Below, piece by piece: positions 1 to 14,300 of a stretch of DNA of 64,000 nt. The first letter of the stretch is position 1; each line of letters begins with the position of its first letter. The translations under genes were made by a program, and so were the position numbers. Source of the DNA: Aestuariibaculum suncheonense (GTDB lineage: Bacteria; Bacteroidota; Bacteroidia; Flavobacteriales; Flavobacteriaceae); assembly GCF_014596935.1 (NCBI RefSeq), contig NZ_JACVXC010000002.1:94527-158526 (forward strand), in the 5' to 3' direction. The notes below the pieces were generated by a model. The model had not been told where the DNA came from. It saw only the letters and a list, made by a program, of their open reading frames with translations, and did not search any database.

Positions 1-3
1 CAG

Positions 4-1146
4 TTATTGTTGTTTCATTTGATACATCATCATTCTAAACGCTACCGGAATAAATAAGATTCCAATGATTACAAACAAATAAAACGCGTTTTCCAGATTA
101 AATGCATGTGCAAGATAACCTATTAATGGCGGACCTATAAGCATGCCTAAAATGGCGTACGTCGTTATAATTGAAATGGCCATTCCTGGTGAATATTTTT
201 TCGAAGTTCCCGCTAATGACATGGTTAACGGAAATATGGCAGCTGTACCAAAACCTACAAGAAAAAAACCTGCTAATGCCATCAAAAAGGTTTTAAAAAC
301 AATAGCCATAAGTATTCCTATAGCAATTAACGATCCACTTAAAATATAGGTCTTTAAAACACCTATAATGTTTACTAATTTATCAGAAAAAAAACGTGAC
401 AATGCCATGGTTGTCATAAAAATTAAATAGCCATAGGTAAAGACTTCTTCATGTAAAACTTCCTTAAAAAAAACACCACTCCAATCGAACATTCCGCCTT
501 CACAAACCGCACCAAAAAAGATGAGAATTCCTAAACTCATAATATAAGGATCGGGCTTGCTAATAATTAATTTATTTCCTGAAGGTGATTTATCATTCTT
601 AACAGTGAATCTAAACGTTAACAGCGCAACTATTAAGCTAAAACTCGCAATACTTAGCATGTGTATTTGAATAGGAACATCAAATTTTACCATAAGCGTG
701 GAAATACCAACACCCAAAACACCACCAGAACTCCAAAGTCCGTGAAAAGCCCCTACTACCCTCTTTTCATATTTCTTTTGAAGTGTGATGGATTGTGTAT
801 TAATTGAAATATTTAAAATTCTTAAACAAAAAGCAAAGCCAGAAATAGCACACACTAAAGCAAATGTTGATGTTGCAAAACCTATGGATGCTAAACTGAT
901 AGAGAAAAAGAAAAACGCAAAAATTAATGGAATACGACTGTCAAACTTCGATACCAACCAGCCAGAAATAGGCAAACCGATTAACGAACTCACCGGCATG
1001 GCAATTAAAATTGTTCCTAATTGCGCATCATTCAAATCGAAAAACGCTTTAATGGTTGGTATACGCGATGCCCAGGTGGCAAAGCAAATACCCGATAAAA
1101 AGAAATAGATACTTAAAGCAATGCGCTGTTTGGCTCTTAATTCCAT
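4..1146 (-). CDS. MFS transporter, YbjJ/fucose-permease-like
   Basis: A 380-residue inner-membrane transporter of the major facilitator superfamily. About 12 hydrophobic segments run the whole length, with a central charged loop near residues 185-200. The N-terminal stretch ATWASRIPTIK and the following GTILIAMPVSS/GLPISGW region resemble the YbjJ-type branch of sugar or drug transporters. The reading frame is complete: the stop lies at positions 4-6 and the ATG at 1146. It runs in the same direction as the spr operon but lies beyond a strong hairpin at 1222-1253, so it is probably transcribed separately. The substrate cannot be read from the sequence. The family call is firm; a sugar or efflux role is a guess. 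Confidence 0.85.
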   Translation of the reverse strand: MELRAKQRIALSIYFFLSGICFATWASRIPTIKAFFDLNDAQLGTILIAMPVSSLIGLPISGWLVSKFDSRIPLIFAFFFFSISLASIGFATSTFALVCAISGFAFCLRILNISINTQSITLQKKYEKRVVGAFHGLWSSGGVLGVGISTLMVKFDVPIQIHMLSIASFSLIVALLTFRFTVKNDKSPSGNKLIISKPDPYIMSLGILIFFGAVCEGGMFDWSGVFFKEVLHEEVFTYGYLIFMTTMALSRFFSDKLVNIIGVLKTYILSGSLIAIGILMAIVFKTFLMALAGFFLVGFGTAAIFPLTMSLAGTSKKYSPGMAISIITTYAILGMLIGPPLIGYLAHAFNLENAFYLFVIIGILFIPVAFRMMMYQMKQQ

Positions 1147-1221
1147 TCTAAATTATAATCTTTTTCAACGTTTAAGTGAAGTTGCCTATTAACATTCACC
1201 AATTACTTATTGTATTATAAA

Positions 1222-1253
1222 AGTAAACCTCAGTTTAAAAACTGAGGTTTACT
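1222..1253 (-). terminator. 15-bp perfect inverted repeat after sprF
   Basis: The arm AGTAAACCTCAGTTT at 1222-1236 is repeated as its exact reverse complement at 1239-1253. Read on the minus strand, the hairpin follows the sprF stop and is followed by a short T-rich stretch (TTTTATAA). It probably ends the spr transcript, although the T-tract is weak. Confidence 0.6.
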
Positions 1254-1318
1254 AAATATTAATATTTTAAGTTACAAAAATACTACAACGTATTGATTTT
1301 AAATCATAATAATCGGTT

Positions 1319-2296
1319 TTAATTATGAACAGGACTCTGCGTACACGGACAGTTACTAATTCCTTGTAAAAATTCTAATCCAATAGTTACCACGTGTGTT
1401 CCCGAGTTATAGCCTGAAAGTCCGTTTGTAGTTACCTGATAAGCGTAACCAAAATAGAAGATAGACTTTTTAAATCCTACCATTGGCCCAATATTTAATG
1501 GTTTTAAAAACTGATCGTTTAAGAAACGATAAGAGATTCCACCCCAAAAATAATCTTCGTATCTATTGTACTTTCTAAACTTAAAGTTTAAGTCGGTACT
1601 GGAACGTTTATCACTACTAAACATTTGATAAAACACCGATGGTTCGAACTCCAGACCGCTCTTTTTAGGACCTCTAATGGTATATCCTGAATAAATCTGA
1701 TAGTTTAAAAGTAAACGCGGCTCCAGCTTTCTAATATCTCCATTAAAGTTTTTCGGTAATAAGTTATTTGCATTAAAACTTAAAAAGAATCCATGATTTC
1801 TGTATAGCGCACCTACATCAAAGTTGTTATTAGAGGTTCTTCTATCGTCTGTAATAAACGGATCGACTACCGGGTTTTCGTAACCCGTATTGAAGTTATT
1901 AATGTCTATTCGGAAATTATTAATGTTATACGAAATACCAAATGATAAATACTGCTTTGAATAATAATCTAAAATAATGTGATGTGCGAATGAAAACTTA
2001 GCCCCTGTTTGAAGCGTGTTCCCATTTTTATCATTGTAAAACGACACCCCAACTCCCGAACGATCGGCAATTCTGAAATCGGCATACAATGATTGATTAT
2101 CAGGAGCACCTTTAATCCCTACCCATTGGGTTAATCCGTTAGCACGAATCTTTAAATTATCGCCAATACCTGCATATGTTGGAGACACCACAAAATTATT
2201 ATCTGCTAGATATTGTGTAAATACCGGCAAGTTTAACTCTTGACTATAACTGGTTGTTACAGTCAAGAATAATATATATCTGATTAGTTTTCGCAT
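1319..2296 (-). CDS. sprF: SprF, PorP/SprF-family T9SS outer-membrane protein
   Basis: A 325-residue outer-membrane beta-barrel of the PorP/SprF family. In Flavobacterium johnsoniae, SprF is needed to deliver the adhesin SprB to the cell surface through the type IX secretion system. The start is placed at the ATG at 2296, which gives a clean signal peptide (MRKLIRYILFLTV...SYSQ). An in-frame ATG at 2323 would add nine polar residues before it. The family pattern is visible: LPVFTQYLADNNFVVSPTYAG near the mature N-terminus, then alternating strands rich in F/Y/N/G. A short cysteine-containing tail (SNCPCTQSP) follows the last strand. The gene follows sprB after 37 nt, so the two are probably cotranscribed. 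Confidence 0.9.
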   Translation of the reverse strand: MRKLIRYILFLTVTTSYSQELNLPVFTQYLADNNFVVSPTYAGIGDNLKIRANGLTQWVGIKGAPDNQSLYADFRIADRSGVGVSFYNDKNGNTLQTGAKFSFAHHIILDYYSKQYLSFGISYNINNFRIDINNFNTGYENPVVDPFITDDRRTSNNNFDVGALYRNHGFFLSFNANNLLPKNFNGDIRKLEPRLLLNYQIYSGYTIRGPKKSGLEFEPSVFYQMFSSDKRSSTDLNFKFRKYNRYEDYFWGGISYRFLNDQFLKPLNIGPMVGFKKSIFYFGYAYQVTTNGLSGYNSGTHVVTIGLEFLQGISNCPCTQSPVHN

Positions 2297-2333
2297 CGTC
2301 GTAAATTTAATATTAACAGTCATTAGCCACTAA

Positions 2334-5300
2334 TTATCTGTAAAGCGTAAAGTGTCCAACAAAATCCCTATCGTCTTTCGGATCGTTTAGTTTCACAACA
2401 AACCAGTAATCACCAGTTGGTAATTCTTCGCCGTTGTACTTACCATCCCATTTTTGTCCGGCTTTTAATTTCGCTACAACTCTTCCGTAACGGTCATAGA
2501 TATCGAAGGTCAGATCTTTATATTGCTCTGTACAACCAGGACCCCATTCATCTAAAGTACCGTCACCATTTGGTGTAAAGTAATTAGGGATACACACATC
2601 GATATATTCAAAATATCCCGAAGCCTCTAAGGTACATCCGTTACTATCTACAACAGTTACTGTATAGTTACCAGTTTCATAATAAATAAAGGTGCTTTCA
2701 CTTCCGTACGATTCACCGTTTAAGAAGAACTCATACTCACCAGTTCCTCCGGTAGCCATCGCTTCGATTGTGTTGATGGTTTCTCCTTCCTGAATAGCTA
2801 ACTGTAATGGTTCGTAAGCTTCAACATCAAATAACTCGGTTTGTTTCGTACATCCATTAGTGTGTCTCACATCAATATAATGCCCAATACCTGCCGGAAC
2901 ATTTATAAATATGTTACTTGCCTGATAAGGTCCGCCATCTAATGAATATTCTAACTGTGTCGGGTCTGTCATGGTTTCATCAACATAAACGGTAACCATA
3001 TTAGTTGAAATGTTGTTTTCACAACCATATTCTAATACCGCTACCGGATCAATTTTCACTGGATCAGGGAATTCGATATTCCATTCAGACTGACAACCTT
3101 CACTGTCGGTCACGTAAACCACATGATCTTCTCCATTTAAATTAGAGAATGTAAATTGGGTTTGTCCGTCAGCTCCTTGAACATAGTCGCCATTAATATC
3201 ATCAAGAGCCACGCTGTAAGGTTGTGTACCTCCTGTAATTTCAATGCTGAACTCTCCGTTCATATCACCATCACATAACACCGGGATTAACGAATTAGGC
3301 ACAATAGTTACAAACTGCGGATCTGGTTGCGCAATAGTAAAATCGAATAACACATAACAACCTAGCTGATCCTGAACTAATCCTTGGTAATCACCTGGCG
3401 CTAGGTTATCAAAGATAGGCTCATCAAAGAACTGATTCATTTGTGGAGAAATGGCGTACTTGATGATACCACTTCCGCCAGTTGCGGTGATTTCTAAAAT
3501 ACCATCGTTGCTTCCGTTACAAGTAACATCGGTAACATCAAACTGAACTTCTAACGGTAAATTAGGTTCAGTAATGGTTACTGGAGCCGATGTAGCTAAA
3601 CAATCGCCACTCTCAACATGTATTTGATAGGTTCCAATTGGTAATTCAGTAAATACACCTGGACTATTTTGAACAGCCGTTGGCATATCGTTACCTGCTG
3701 CGTCTTGTAGTGTGTACACATAATTACCTAAACCACCTGCCGCTTCTGCTACAATGACTCCTGTAGAATCACCAGCACAGTTAATTGTTGCATTAGTTGT
3801 ATCTAATTCCACTGTCAACTCTGGAAGTTCTTCAACTACAATATCATTTGATACCACAGCCGTACAGCCATTGGCATCTCTTACGTAATATCTGTACGTT
3901 CCCGGCGCTACGGAGAATGTGATTTCATCCGGGAATGAACCAAGTATTGTTGCAAATGAAGCATCCGCACTATACTCATAAGTTCCAGTTCCTCCTGTTG
4001 CGCTTAAAGTTAATGTTGCATCAACCGTACAAGTTTGCGTAGACGCTTTCACTAAACTCGCTACCATTTGTTCTGGTTCTGTAATTACGATTTCTGCAAA
4101 AGTTGTTTCACAAGTAAAGCCGTCTGAAACCGTTACGGTATATGTTCCTGCTCCTAATCCTGTAAATACATTAGAAGTTTGTGGTCCGGAAGAACTTACT
4201 ACCGGTGATAAGGTATTTAAAGTATACGTGTAATTTCCGCCTTGACCTCCTAATACATTCGTTACCGTGATACTTGCGGTTCTATCACCAAAACATGATA
4301 GTAAAGTAGTACTTGGAGTAACCGTTGCATCAATTGGCAGCGGATCGATTAATTCTACAGTTTCTACAGCAATACAGCCTTGGCTATCTCTTACGCTTAC
4401 CGTATAAATACCCGCAGATAAACCTTCGAAATAATAAGTACTGCTGAACGCTGAAATCACACTTCCACCTAGTTCTAACTGATACTCATAACCTCCTGGC
4501 CATCCACCTGAACCACTCGCTGAAATTGTTCCGTCAGCTCCAATACAAGTAATATCGGTGTGAGATGTTTGAATTTCTAATGGTGCTGTTGGTGCTGTAA
4601 TGGTTACATTCGTTGTAACAGTACAGAACGGTGCATTCGTTAAGATTACATTAATGGTATAGGTTCCTGATACTAATCCGCTAATGGTTACCGGACCTGC
4701 ATTTGCTGAAGCTCCTGTTTGTACGGAAGCTCCTGAAGCATCTAACACGTCGTAAGTAAACGGACCAGCTTCATCGGTTGGTGTTGGTACACGATCTACT
4801 AAAGTAAATGTTACACTTCCATCGTTATCACTAAAACAGGTCACATCGGAAATGCTTTCAACATCTAATTCAAAGGTATTCGGATCGATTACGTAGTGTA
4901 CCGTTTGTAAACTACATCCTGTATCAAGGTTTTCAACTGTAATAATATAGTTACCAACTGTTAAGCCAGTAAAAATCCCAGTGGCATTTGTCTGGTTGTA
5001 AGACACGTTAACACCTTCAACTGTATATTGAAGATTTACAGCACCACTCGCTGTAGCTGAAACCTGAATATCTTCATCATTAATACAAGTTATAGGATTA
5101 TTAACTGTGATATTAATTTCCTCCAATTCCACGTAAGGCGCAATCACTGCTGTTGCTGTTCCTGAACATCCGTTTTCGTCGTATACATTGATGGTATAAT
5201 TTCCTCCTTGGAAATCTGCTTCATTATATACATTATTAGAACCTGATTGAACTAGAGCACCATCTCTATAAAATTCATAAATCACGTAGTTATTAGAACC

Positions 5301-8300
5301 TCCTGTAACCCCTGAAACTGTAATTGTAGCAAAGTTTGCTGCATTGGTATCCGGTGCACATACATACTCTACAACTGTTGGCGTTGGCACAACAATAGCA
5401 TCTGGCTCACCAACTGTTTCCTGTTGTGTTAATGTACAGTTTCTTCCTGAAGTTACTGTGATATCATAAACGCCTGGGGCCAATCCTGTAAATATGTTTG
5501 ATGTTTGGGTGGTTACACCTCCATCTAAACTATAAGTATAAATAGGATTATCGTTTGTATCCGGTAAGTTCACTGTAATAGTTCCATCAGAACTTCCATT
5601 ACACGTTACATCAGTAGGAGTTGTCGTAAACGTAACCGGTGTTGGTGCATCTAAAGTAATAGGTGCTGTATTCGTACAATTAGTATCTAAATCTGTAATT
5701 GTAACCGTGTATGTTCCTGAAGAAATTCCTGAAATTACATTTCCTGAAATAGTAGCTCCTATATAATTGATAGCATAGCCATAATTACCTGAACCTCCAG
5801 TTCCATTTAATGTAATCACACCGTCATCATCTGTACAACTTGGTAAGGTAGTTACTGACACATTTAAATCTAATGTTGGATAGATTTCAATTGGTGTAGG
5901 CATTGTTGTTGTACATCCATTTCCATCTTTAACCGTTACTTGATAAGTACCAGGTGTAGACACCGTAAACGTTGGACTAGTTTGGAATCCAGCGCCAATA
6001 GAATAACTAAACGGTGCTATTCCTATTGGATCAGTCACTGTAAAAGTAAACGGGTCTCCATTTAAATTACATTGGTTATCTGAAATAGTAGGTACAGTCA
6101 CTGTTGGTAGTGGGTCGGTTGTAATGGTCACATCAATCATATCTGTACACCCATTCGCATCTCTTACCCAAACATCCCAATCTGTACTTGTGGTTGGATC
6201 TAATACTGCTGCAGCACTATTAGTATAATCTGCATCAACCGGAACTGAACCATTAATAACAAAGGCATACTGGTAAGGTAATGTTCCTCCTGTTGCTTCA
6301 ACGGTTACTTGCGCACCAAAATTACAATTTGCATTGATATTATCAATTTCAGATAATGTTACTGGTGTTGGATCATTAACGATAACAGTAGCTTCGTCTG
6401 TACATCCAGTTGCTGTATCGGTAACTTCAAGAGTATACGTACCTGTAGCAAGATTGGTTAATGTCACTGTATCTCCAGCCTGATTAATTGTTCCTGTTTC
6501 AGATAACAAGGCTACTGTATAAGCTGCAGAATAATTAGCTACTGTAAATTCTACGGTTCCATTAGCATCTCCAGAACATAAAGCATCATTTATTAATTGA
6601 CCTGAAACTGTAATATTAGTCACTGGCTCTATCGTATAAGCCTCTGTGTAAGAACATCCATTTGCGTCGGTAACTGTAAATACATAAGTTCTTGGCAACA
6701 ATCCTGAAAACACACCAGAATCTTCTCCTGTTATATTTGTAGATGCTGAAGCAGGCGAAACAATTGTATACTTCAATGGTGCAACACCATCTGTTGCTGT
6801 TAATGTTACCTCACTTGTTGTCGCTAAACACGTTACAGGAGTAGAAACAAAATCTAAATCCGTAGGAACGCTTAATGGTTCAATATCAACAGTTGCCGGA
6901 CTCGCAACAATACAGCCGTTAGTATCTTTTACCCATGCAGTAACAGTACCCGGATTATACGTTCTATAAGTATTTGTTGTTGTATAATTAACTCCATCAA
7001 AGCTATATAAATAAGAACCTGTACCACCTGTAGCTGTTACAGTAACTTCAGCTGGAGACGTTGCGTTTCCTACCCCACAGCTTAATGTTGTTGTTACTTG
7101 TGCAGTTGCTTCAACCAACACCGGTTCATTAACTTGTATTGGTTTAACTACAGATAAACAATTTTTATTATCTCTAACAACAATATCGTAGGTTCCTTGT
7201 GCTAATCCTGCGAATACATTTGAAGATTGCCAGGTAGAACCTCCATCTCTACTATATTGATAAGGCGCAATACCATCAAAAGCCGTAACAATAATACTTC
7301 CATCTGCACCACCATTACAAGTCACATCAAATACCTGAGTCGAGAATGTTGGTGTCGTGTTTGGTGTTACCTCAACTGGATTAGATGCTGGAGATTCACA
7401 AATCTGATCATCTGAAACTTTAAATACATACGTACCTGCAGTAGTTGCCATAAATACATTGCTTGCCATTGGGAAATAGGTAATACCCCCATCTGAACTA
7501 TACTGATAGGTATAGTTTCCTGTACCACCTGAAGCTGTTAATGTAATTTGAGCATCGTTAGTTAAACAGGTTAAATCGTAATCTAAATTTGCATCCAATA
7601 AAATTGGAGGATTAACTGTATATGTTGTAGAATCTATACATCCATTTGCATCTCTAATACTTACTGTATAGGTTCCTGGAGCACTTATGGTGAATGTATC
7701 ACTTGTTTGATAAGCCCCTCCAATACTATAGGTTGCTGTTCCATCGAATGTAGTGCCTGATACCGTAATATTAAATGCCGTTCCATCGAAACATTCCAAA
7801 GAAACAGGATCTATAATTGGTTCAGCATCTAAAATAACAGGGACATCTGCATCTTTAATACACCCATAAGCGTCTTTTACGTAAACGGTATAATTACCAG
7901 CTGAAGCTGTAAATGTATTGTTACTAACCCAACCAGAATCTGTTGCTACTGGTGCCGAAGCTGTTGATAACAATAACATATATTCATATGGCGCAGTACC
8001 ATTACTTGCTATAGCTGTAATTAATCCTAACTCATTACAGTTTTCATTTCTTATTGAAGAAGCTGTTAACTCTAATTCTATAGCCGACTCCGTAATATTA
8101 AATGATTCTGACACTATACTACATCCTTCATTATCTGCTCCTGCTAATTCTGTTATAACAATTACATACTTACCGAAATCAAGATTTCCAAAATCAGTTA
8201 CTGTTAGAGCTCCGTTTGCTGGAACACTTCCTGATCCAGGAGTTCCAATAGGTTGCAATGTTAATGAATCATATATAACATAACTAACATTTGTATCTGA

Positions 8301-11300
8301 AGTGTAAGTACTATTAATATCAAAGCTTACACTTCCATCAGCACTACCGACACAAGTAATATTGTTAGGAATTAATGAACTAACTGTTAAAGTAGAGTTT
8401 GTAGGTATAGCTGTATCAGCTGTTTCATAATAATAACAACCCGTTGACTCATCATGTACGATAAACGTATATGTTGCGCCAGGAATTAAATTAGTAAATG
8501 TTGTTTTTTTACTGTTTACAGCGTCTTCATCCTGCCACGGTGCAGTAGTTGGCCCCGTATATGTCATTCCCGGCCCTGTATAAATAGCAAAGTGGAAAGG
8601 CCCTGTACTTGCCAAGCTTGTTCCTATAGAAACTTCAGCAGAACCACCCGTAGAGCAATCTGCTGGTGGAGAAGTTACTGTAATGTCTAAATCATCTGGT
8701 GGAGAAGCTACTAAAATGTTTTGCTCTAAATATGCACATCCATTAGCATCTGTAATCAACACTTCATATAAACCGAAATCAACAACCTCAAAATGTACCG
8801 TAGATCCATCTTGATTCGTCACCTCCTGATCATATCCATTAACACCTGTTACATGATAAGTGTAATTAGGAGTCCCTCCACTTACAGAGTTAATTATAAT
8901 TTCACCTAAAGATGTTCCACTACTCGTATCACAAGTAATTGGAGTTACATCATAATCTAGTGCGATAACATCAGGCTCATCAATAGTAATTGTTTCCGTA
9001 TCATTACACCCTCTTGAATCTATCACTGTAACTGTATAATTACCAGATGGTAAACCAGATGTCTGTGTACCATAATCTGTTCCCGTCGAATCATTATATA
9101 CATTAATAACAAATGGAGGGAAACCATAATTCATATCAATATTTACATCTATAGATGCGGTGGCCTCACCATTACAAGAAATATCCTGTATTTGGTTTAC
9201 GTTTAAAATCACTGGATTTACAGTATCTGTAACAGAAATAACTGCCGTTTGTTCTGTACACCCATTTGCATCCGTAATTTCAAACTGATAACTTCCAGCA
9301 GTAGATGTAGAGAATGTAAAGGTGTTTCCTGAAACTACCGGCGCTGTACCTGTTCCTTGAATTAAAACCACAGTATATGGAGCATTTCCACCGGAAATAG
9401 TTCCTTCAATTGTGGCTTCAGCTGGTGCCGAACAGGTTAAGTTTTTAGTTAATAAAGCATTTACTGTAATAGGTTCAAAAACATCTGTAGTTGTATCGGC
9501 TGTTGCAATACATCCATTAGCATCTCTAACCATAACCGTATAACTTCCAGCTGTATTTACAGTGAAAATTGGACTTGATTGGTATGATGCTCCTCCATTA
9601 ATGCTATATGATAAAGGCGCTATTCCGGTCGCATTAACTTGAAAAGTAAATCCTGAACTTGCTGTACACTGATTATCTACCGTTGGCGCAGTAACAGTTG
9701 GTAATTCATCTTGAACAATTGTAACCTGTGTAGGTGTTGGCTCTGTACATCCGTTGGCATCTTTTACATAAACATCCCAAACTAAATCTAAACCATTATT
9801 AGTGTCTACTGTAATGACATTACTACTTACATAATCAAAATCTGTTGGAGCACTTGAACCTGCTATTACGGTCGCATATGCATAATTAGGTGTTCCTCCT
9901 GTAGCTGTAACTGTAATTTGAGATTCAAAATTATTACAGTGTACATTTGTCGCTGCAGCTGTTGCGCTAACAGCATCTGTAGGTTCATTTATAGTTACAC
10001 TTTCTGTAGCCGTACAACCTGTGTCGGTATCTGTAACAGTAACGCTATAGGTTCCTGTAGTTAAGTCTGATAAATTAATTACAGCCCCTGTAACTGTAAC
10101 TGTTCCACCTGTTACAGTGTAGGTGAAATTTGTCGCATTAAATACTTCAAATTGTGCCGCACCATCATTTCCTCCAAAACATAGCACATCACTTAATTTT
10201 AGTGCAGTCATGGCAATTGGCGTTACCGGATCGATAACAAACGATTCTGTATAATAACAACCATTTTCATCGGTTACTCTGAACACATAAGTGTCTGGTG
10301 CTAATCCTGAAAAAGTATTGGATGTTTGCGGAGCAACAACAACTGGTGAAATAATTTCATAAGTTAATGTCCCTGCACCATTAGTTGCTGTAACTGTAAC
10401 TGTAGATGTGGTATTATCACAAGTCACTACTGTCGCATTAAAATCTAAATCAATTGGCGGGTTTAAAGCCGAAATGGTTAACGAACCATCGGCAGTACAT
10501 CCATTGGCATCCTGAACAGAATACGCAATAGTTTGGTCTAAACCATTATCATTGACTTCTAAAATATTTGAAGCACTATATCCTGAACCGTTAAAACTGT
10601 AAGTATACGGTGCCGTTCCTGTTGTTGGAACAGCAACCGTTACGGTTGAAGATTGTGCTGTATTATCAGCAGCACAGCTGAAAGGCGTTGCCGAAGCTGT
10701 AACCTCTAACCTTGTCGGTTCAGTTATTGTTACGGTTCCATCAAAAGTACATTCGTTAGCATCCTGAACCTGATAGGTGTAAGTTCCAGCAACTAAACCA
10801 GTATATAATGAAGTTGCTGAGAAACCACTTCCGTTAAAACTAAATAAATATGGACCAACTCCTCCGGATGGTACAATTTGTACCGAACCATCATTACTTC
10901 CATTACATAAGGCATTAACAACGGTTATTGTTGCCGTTGGATTTTCTATCGGATTTACCGTAATTACATTTGATACGGCAGTACATCCGTTAGCATCGGT
11001 CACCTGGAATTGATAAGTTCCATCAACATCTGTGGTTAACGTAAAGGTATTTCCTGATAAGTTTACAGTACCAGAACCTTGAATTAAAGTTACATTGTAA
11101 GGCGCATAACCATCAGAAATAGTTCCTGAGATTACCGCGTCTGGTGATGCTGTACAATCTAATTCCTTTGTTAATGTTGCAGAAATATTAACCTGAGCAG
11201 CAATGGTTTCAGCATCTAAAGTAACTTCACAACCATAAGCATCTCTTACTGTAAATATATAATCTCCAGGAGTTAAATCGCTGAAAACAGGACTTGCCTG

Positions 11301-14300
11301 AAAAGCGCCTCCATTGACACTATATTCATAAGGTGTTTGACCTCCAGAAGCTGAAACTTCCAAGGTCGCTCCATTAGCAGCATCGTAACAATAATCAGCA
11401 TTTACAATAGATGCAGTTGGTGCCGTTGGAGCTATTAAACTAATTGTTGTCGTTGCCGTACATCCGTTAGCATCTGTTGCTCTAATGGTATAATCGCCTG
11501 CAGCTACATTGGTTAAAATACCATTCGCCGGGAATGTATTTACAACTGTTAATGTAGCATCTAATAATTCGTACGTATACGCTGGAGTTCCTCCTGTTGC
11601 TGTCGCTGTTACTGTTGAACCATCTAAACAGGTTACCGGAGTGGTTGTTGCCGATACACTTAAAGGAGACGGAGCAGTGATCACAGCCTGTAATGTTGCA
11701 TCGCAAAGTCCATCGGAAACTGCATCGTAACGCACTACAATATCGTAAGTACCTTCTACTAAACTTGAAATGGTAAAAGGCGACGTGGTTACTGTATTCC
11801 AAGTTGTTCCGCCGTCAATTGTATATTGGTATCCATTTGTTGCATCAAAATTTTGTGCTGCTATGGTAATACTTCCATCACCTGCACTTGAACAGGTTAC
11901 ATCGCTCGTCGAAACAATATCTGCAGAGAACGCTTGTCCTGATTCGATAATAAAAGGGAAATCCTCCTGAGTAATACAGGTTACAGGTAATTGATATACT
12001 TCAATATCATCGACAGCAAAATCAATACCGTTTACCTGAGCAATTTCTAATCGTAATACAAAGTCTAAAGACGTATTATTTCCAGGGTCGATAGTTTCAT
12101 TGAACTCTACCCAACCGTTAGTTTTAGGTATACCTCCTATTGATTGCGACGATAATACCACACCATTACTATCCTGTAACTCCACCGTAAGTGATGCGTC
12201 TGGTTGTGTATTTCCAACTTTTAATAAGTTAGTTGCAAAGAAACGCACCTGTATTGGTTGATTCGGAATGATATCGGTAATTGGTTTTCTGTAAACTACC
12301 GCATTATCTGGAATTGCAAAACCAGCATCAACCGCCAGGAATCTTCCAGGAATGCTTCCAGTAGTATGGTCTCTGGGACTCCACCACCCACTATAAGGAT
12401 TGTTACGTAATTCATTCGTAACAGTATATTCCCCGTTACCAAATAATCTATCACCGTTACATTTTGTTGCTTCAACCTGTCTTTCAAAACAAAAATTCGG
12501 GTTAATACCTGGTGAGGTTACATCTCCACCTGAACCAAAGCTTTCAAATAATAAGTTACTATATGTTGGTACGGTTTCTAATTTATAAGTCACACTGATG
12601 GTATGACTACCTTCTGAAACATTCAAAAACGTCTGAGGATCGGCTAAATTCGGATTTTCAACGCCATCAAGTAAATAACCATAAGAATACGAATCTGATC
12701 CTGTGTTATTAACTACAACCGTTGTGTTTCCTGTTCCATCACAATTATAATCCACATCGGAAATACTGATGGATGGTGGTACGGGTTCCGGATCGATAAT
12801 AATACCCGGCATCGCATAAATACATCCATTTGCATCCCGCATATAAATGGTATAGGTTCCCGGAGCTACCCAAGCTTCATTATCTGAAGTCCAGTTTGCC
12901 TGGTTATCAAAACTATATTCATATGGAGGTGTTCCTCCTGTTGGATTTGTCACGCGTACACGTCCCTCTCCATTTGGTCCACAACCTGCTAATTGTGATA
13001 CACCTGCCGAAGCACTTAACGGATAATCGGTTTCTGTAATTACAATATCTTCAGCAACACTAAAACATTCTTCACCATCTAAAGTATATTCAATAAGAGT
13101 TTGATAGGTTCCTGCTGCAAGGTTATAAAATTCTGGATTAGAAGTAAACGTTGTTCCATTGTCTATACTATAACTTATACTATATCCGTTAGCATTGGTA
13201 ACACTAAAAGTTATACTTCCTGTGTTATCTCCGTTACATAAAATGTTAGTCTGTTCAACCGTAAATTCCGGAGGTAAAACACCTTCAATCGTTTGTGTGG
13301 TTGAAGCCGAACAGCCATTAAAATCTACAACAGTAATATCGTAAGTCCCTGGGGTTGGTACAGGAATTACAGGAGAATCCTGAGAAATGGTGTTTCCATT
13401 AATGTAATATTGATACGGTGGTACACCTCCTACCGGATATACTGTAATCTCTCCATCGGTACAGGTTAATGCCTTAGTGATAGCCGAAGTAACTGTTAAT
13501 ACCGGTGGATTGATTATTTCAATATCACCAGAAAAAACACATCCATCATCTGTTGTAACATTATAAGTATAAGTTCCCGGATTTAAATTATCAAACGTAT
13601 AATCGCTCTCCATAATTGGTCCTACACTATTAATCACTGTACCATTTAAAGATAAGCTATAATAATATTGCGGCAGCGCGTCGTTAACCGCCAGTTTAAT
13701 CGTTCCTTTATCACCATTACAGGTAGGTTGCGTTACAAACTCCGTAACATCCGCCTCTCTGGCACGTACATAAATACTTGGTGTTTGGAAGATACATGGA
13801 TTCATATCCACTTCAACCTGACGGATATAAACCGTATAATAATCCGGCGTTGTAATTTCGAAAGCGTTAGACGATTGCCATGGCCCATTTGGATCTAAAC
13901 TATACTCATACCCAGAAGGTACACCACCAACAGTAACCTCCCCAGGAGTAGTACAAATGATATCCTTAGCCGTTATAGTTGGGTCTAATAAATTCTGATA
14001 CACATTAAAATAGAAAATACTAAAACATCCACCAGGATAATTAATCACCATTCTAAACTGACCAGCGTCATCGATAAGGAAATTCGGCCCTGAACCTACT
14101 TCATTCCATGTACAAGATTCATTTTCATTAGCACAATCATCAACAAGCATTTCATCACAACTGGTTTCATCTAATTTTTGCCAGCTTATAGAAACGGCAT
14201 CACTAATTCCTGTTTGAATGTCACGTACATCGTTAGCCCCACACAAGAAAACATAAGGTAACACTTTACCATCGTTAGGACAAATTGGTAATAAATCGGC

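Noticed and set aside
11482..11802. Alternative-frame ORFs inside sprB
   Set aside because: They are shadow frames of the long coding region with compositions unlike real proteins and no initiation signals.
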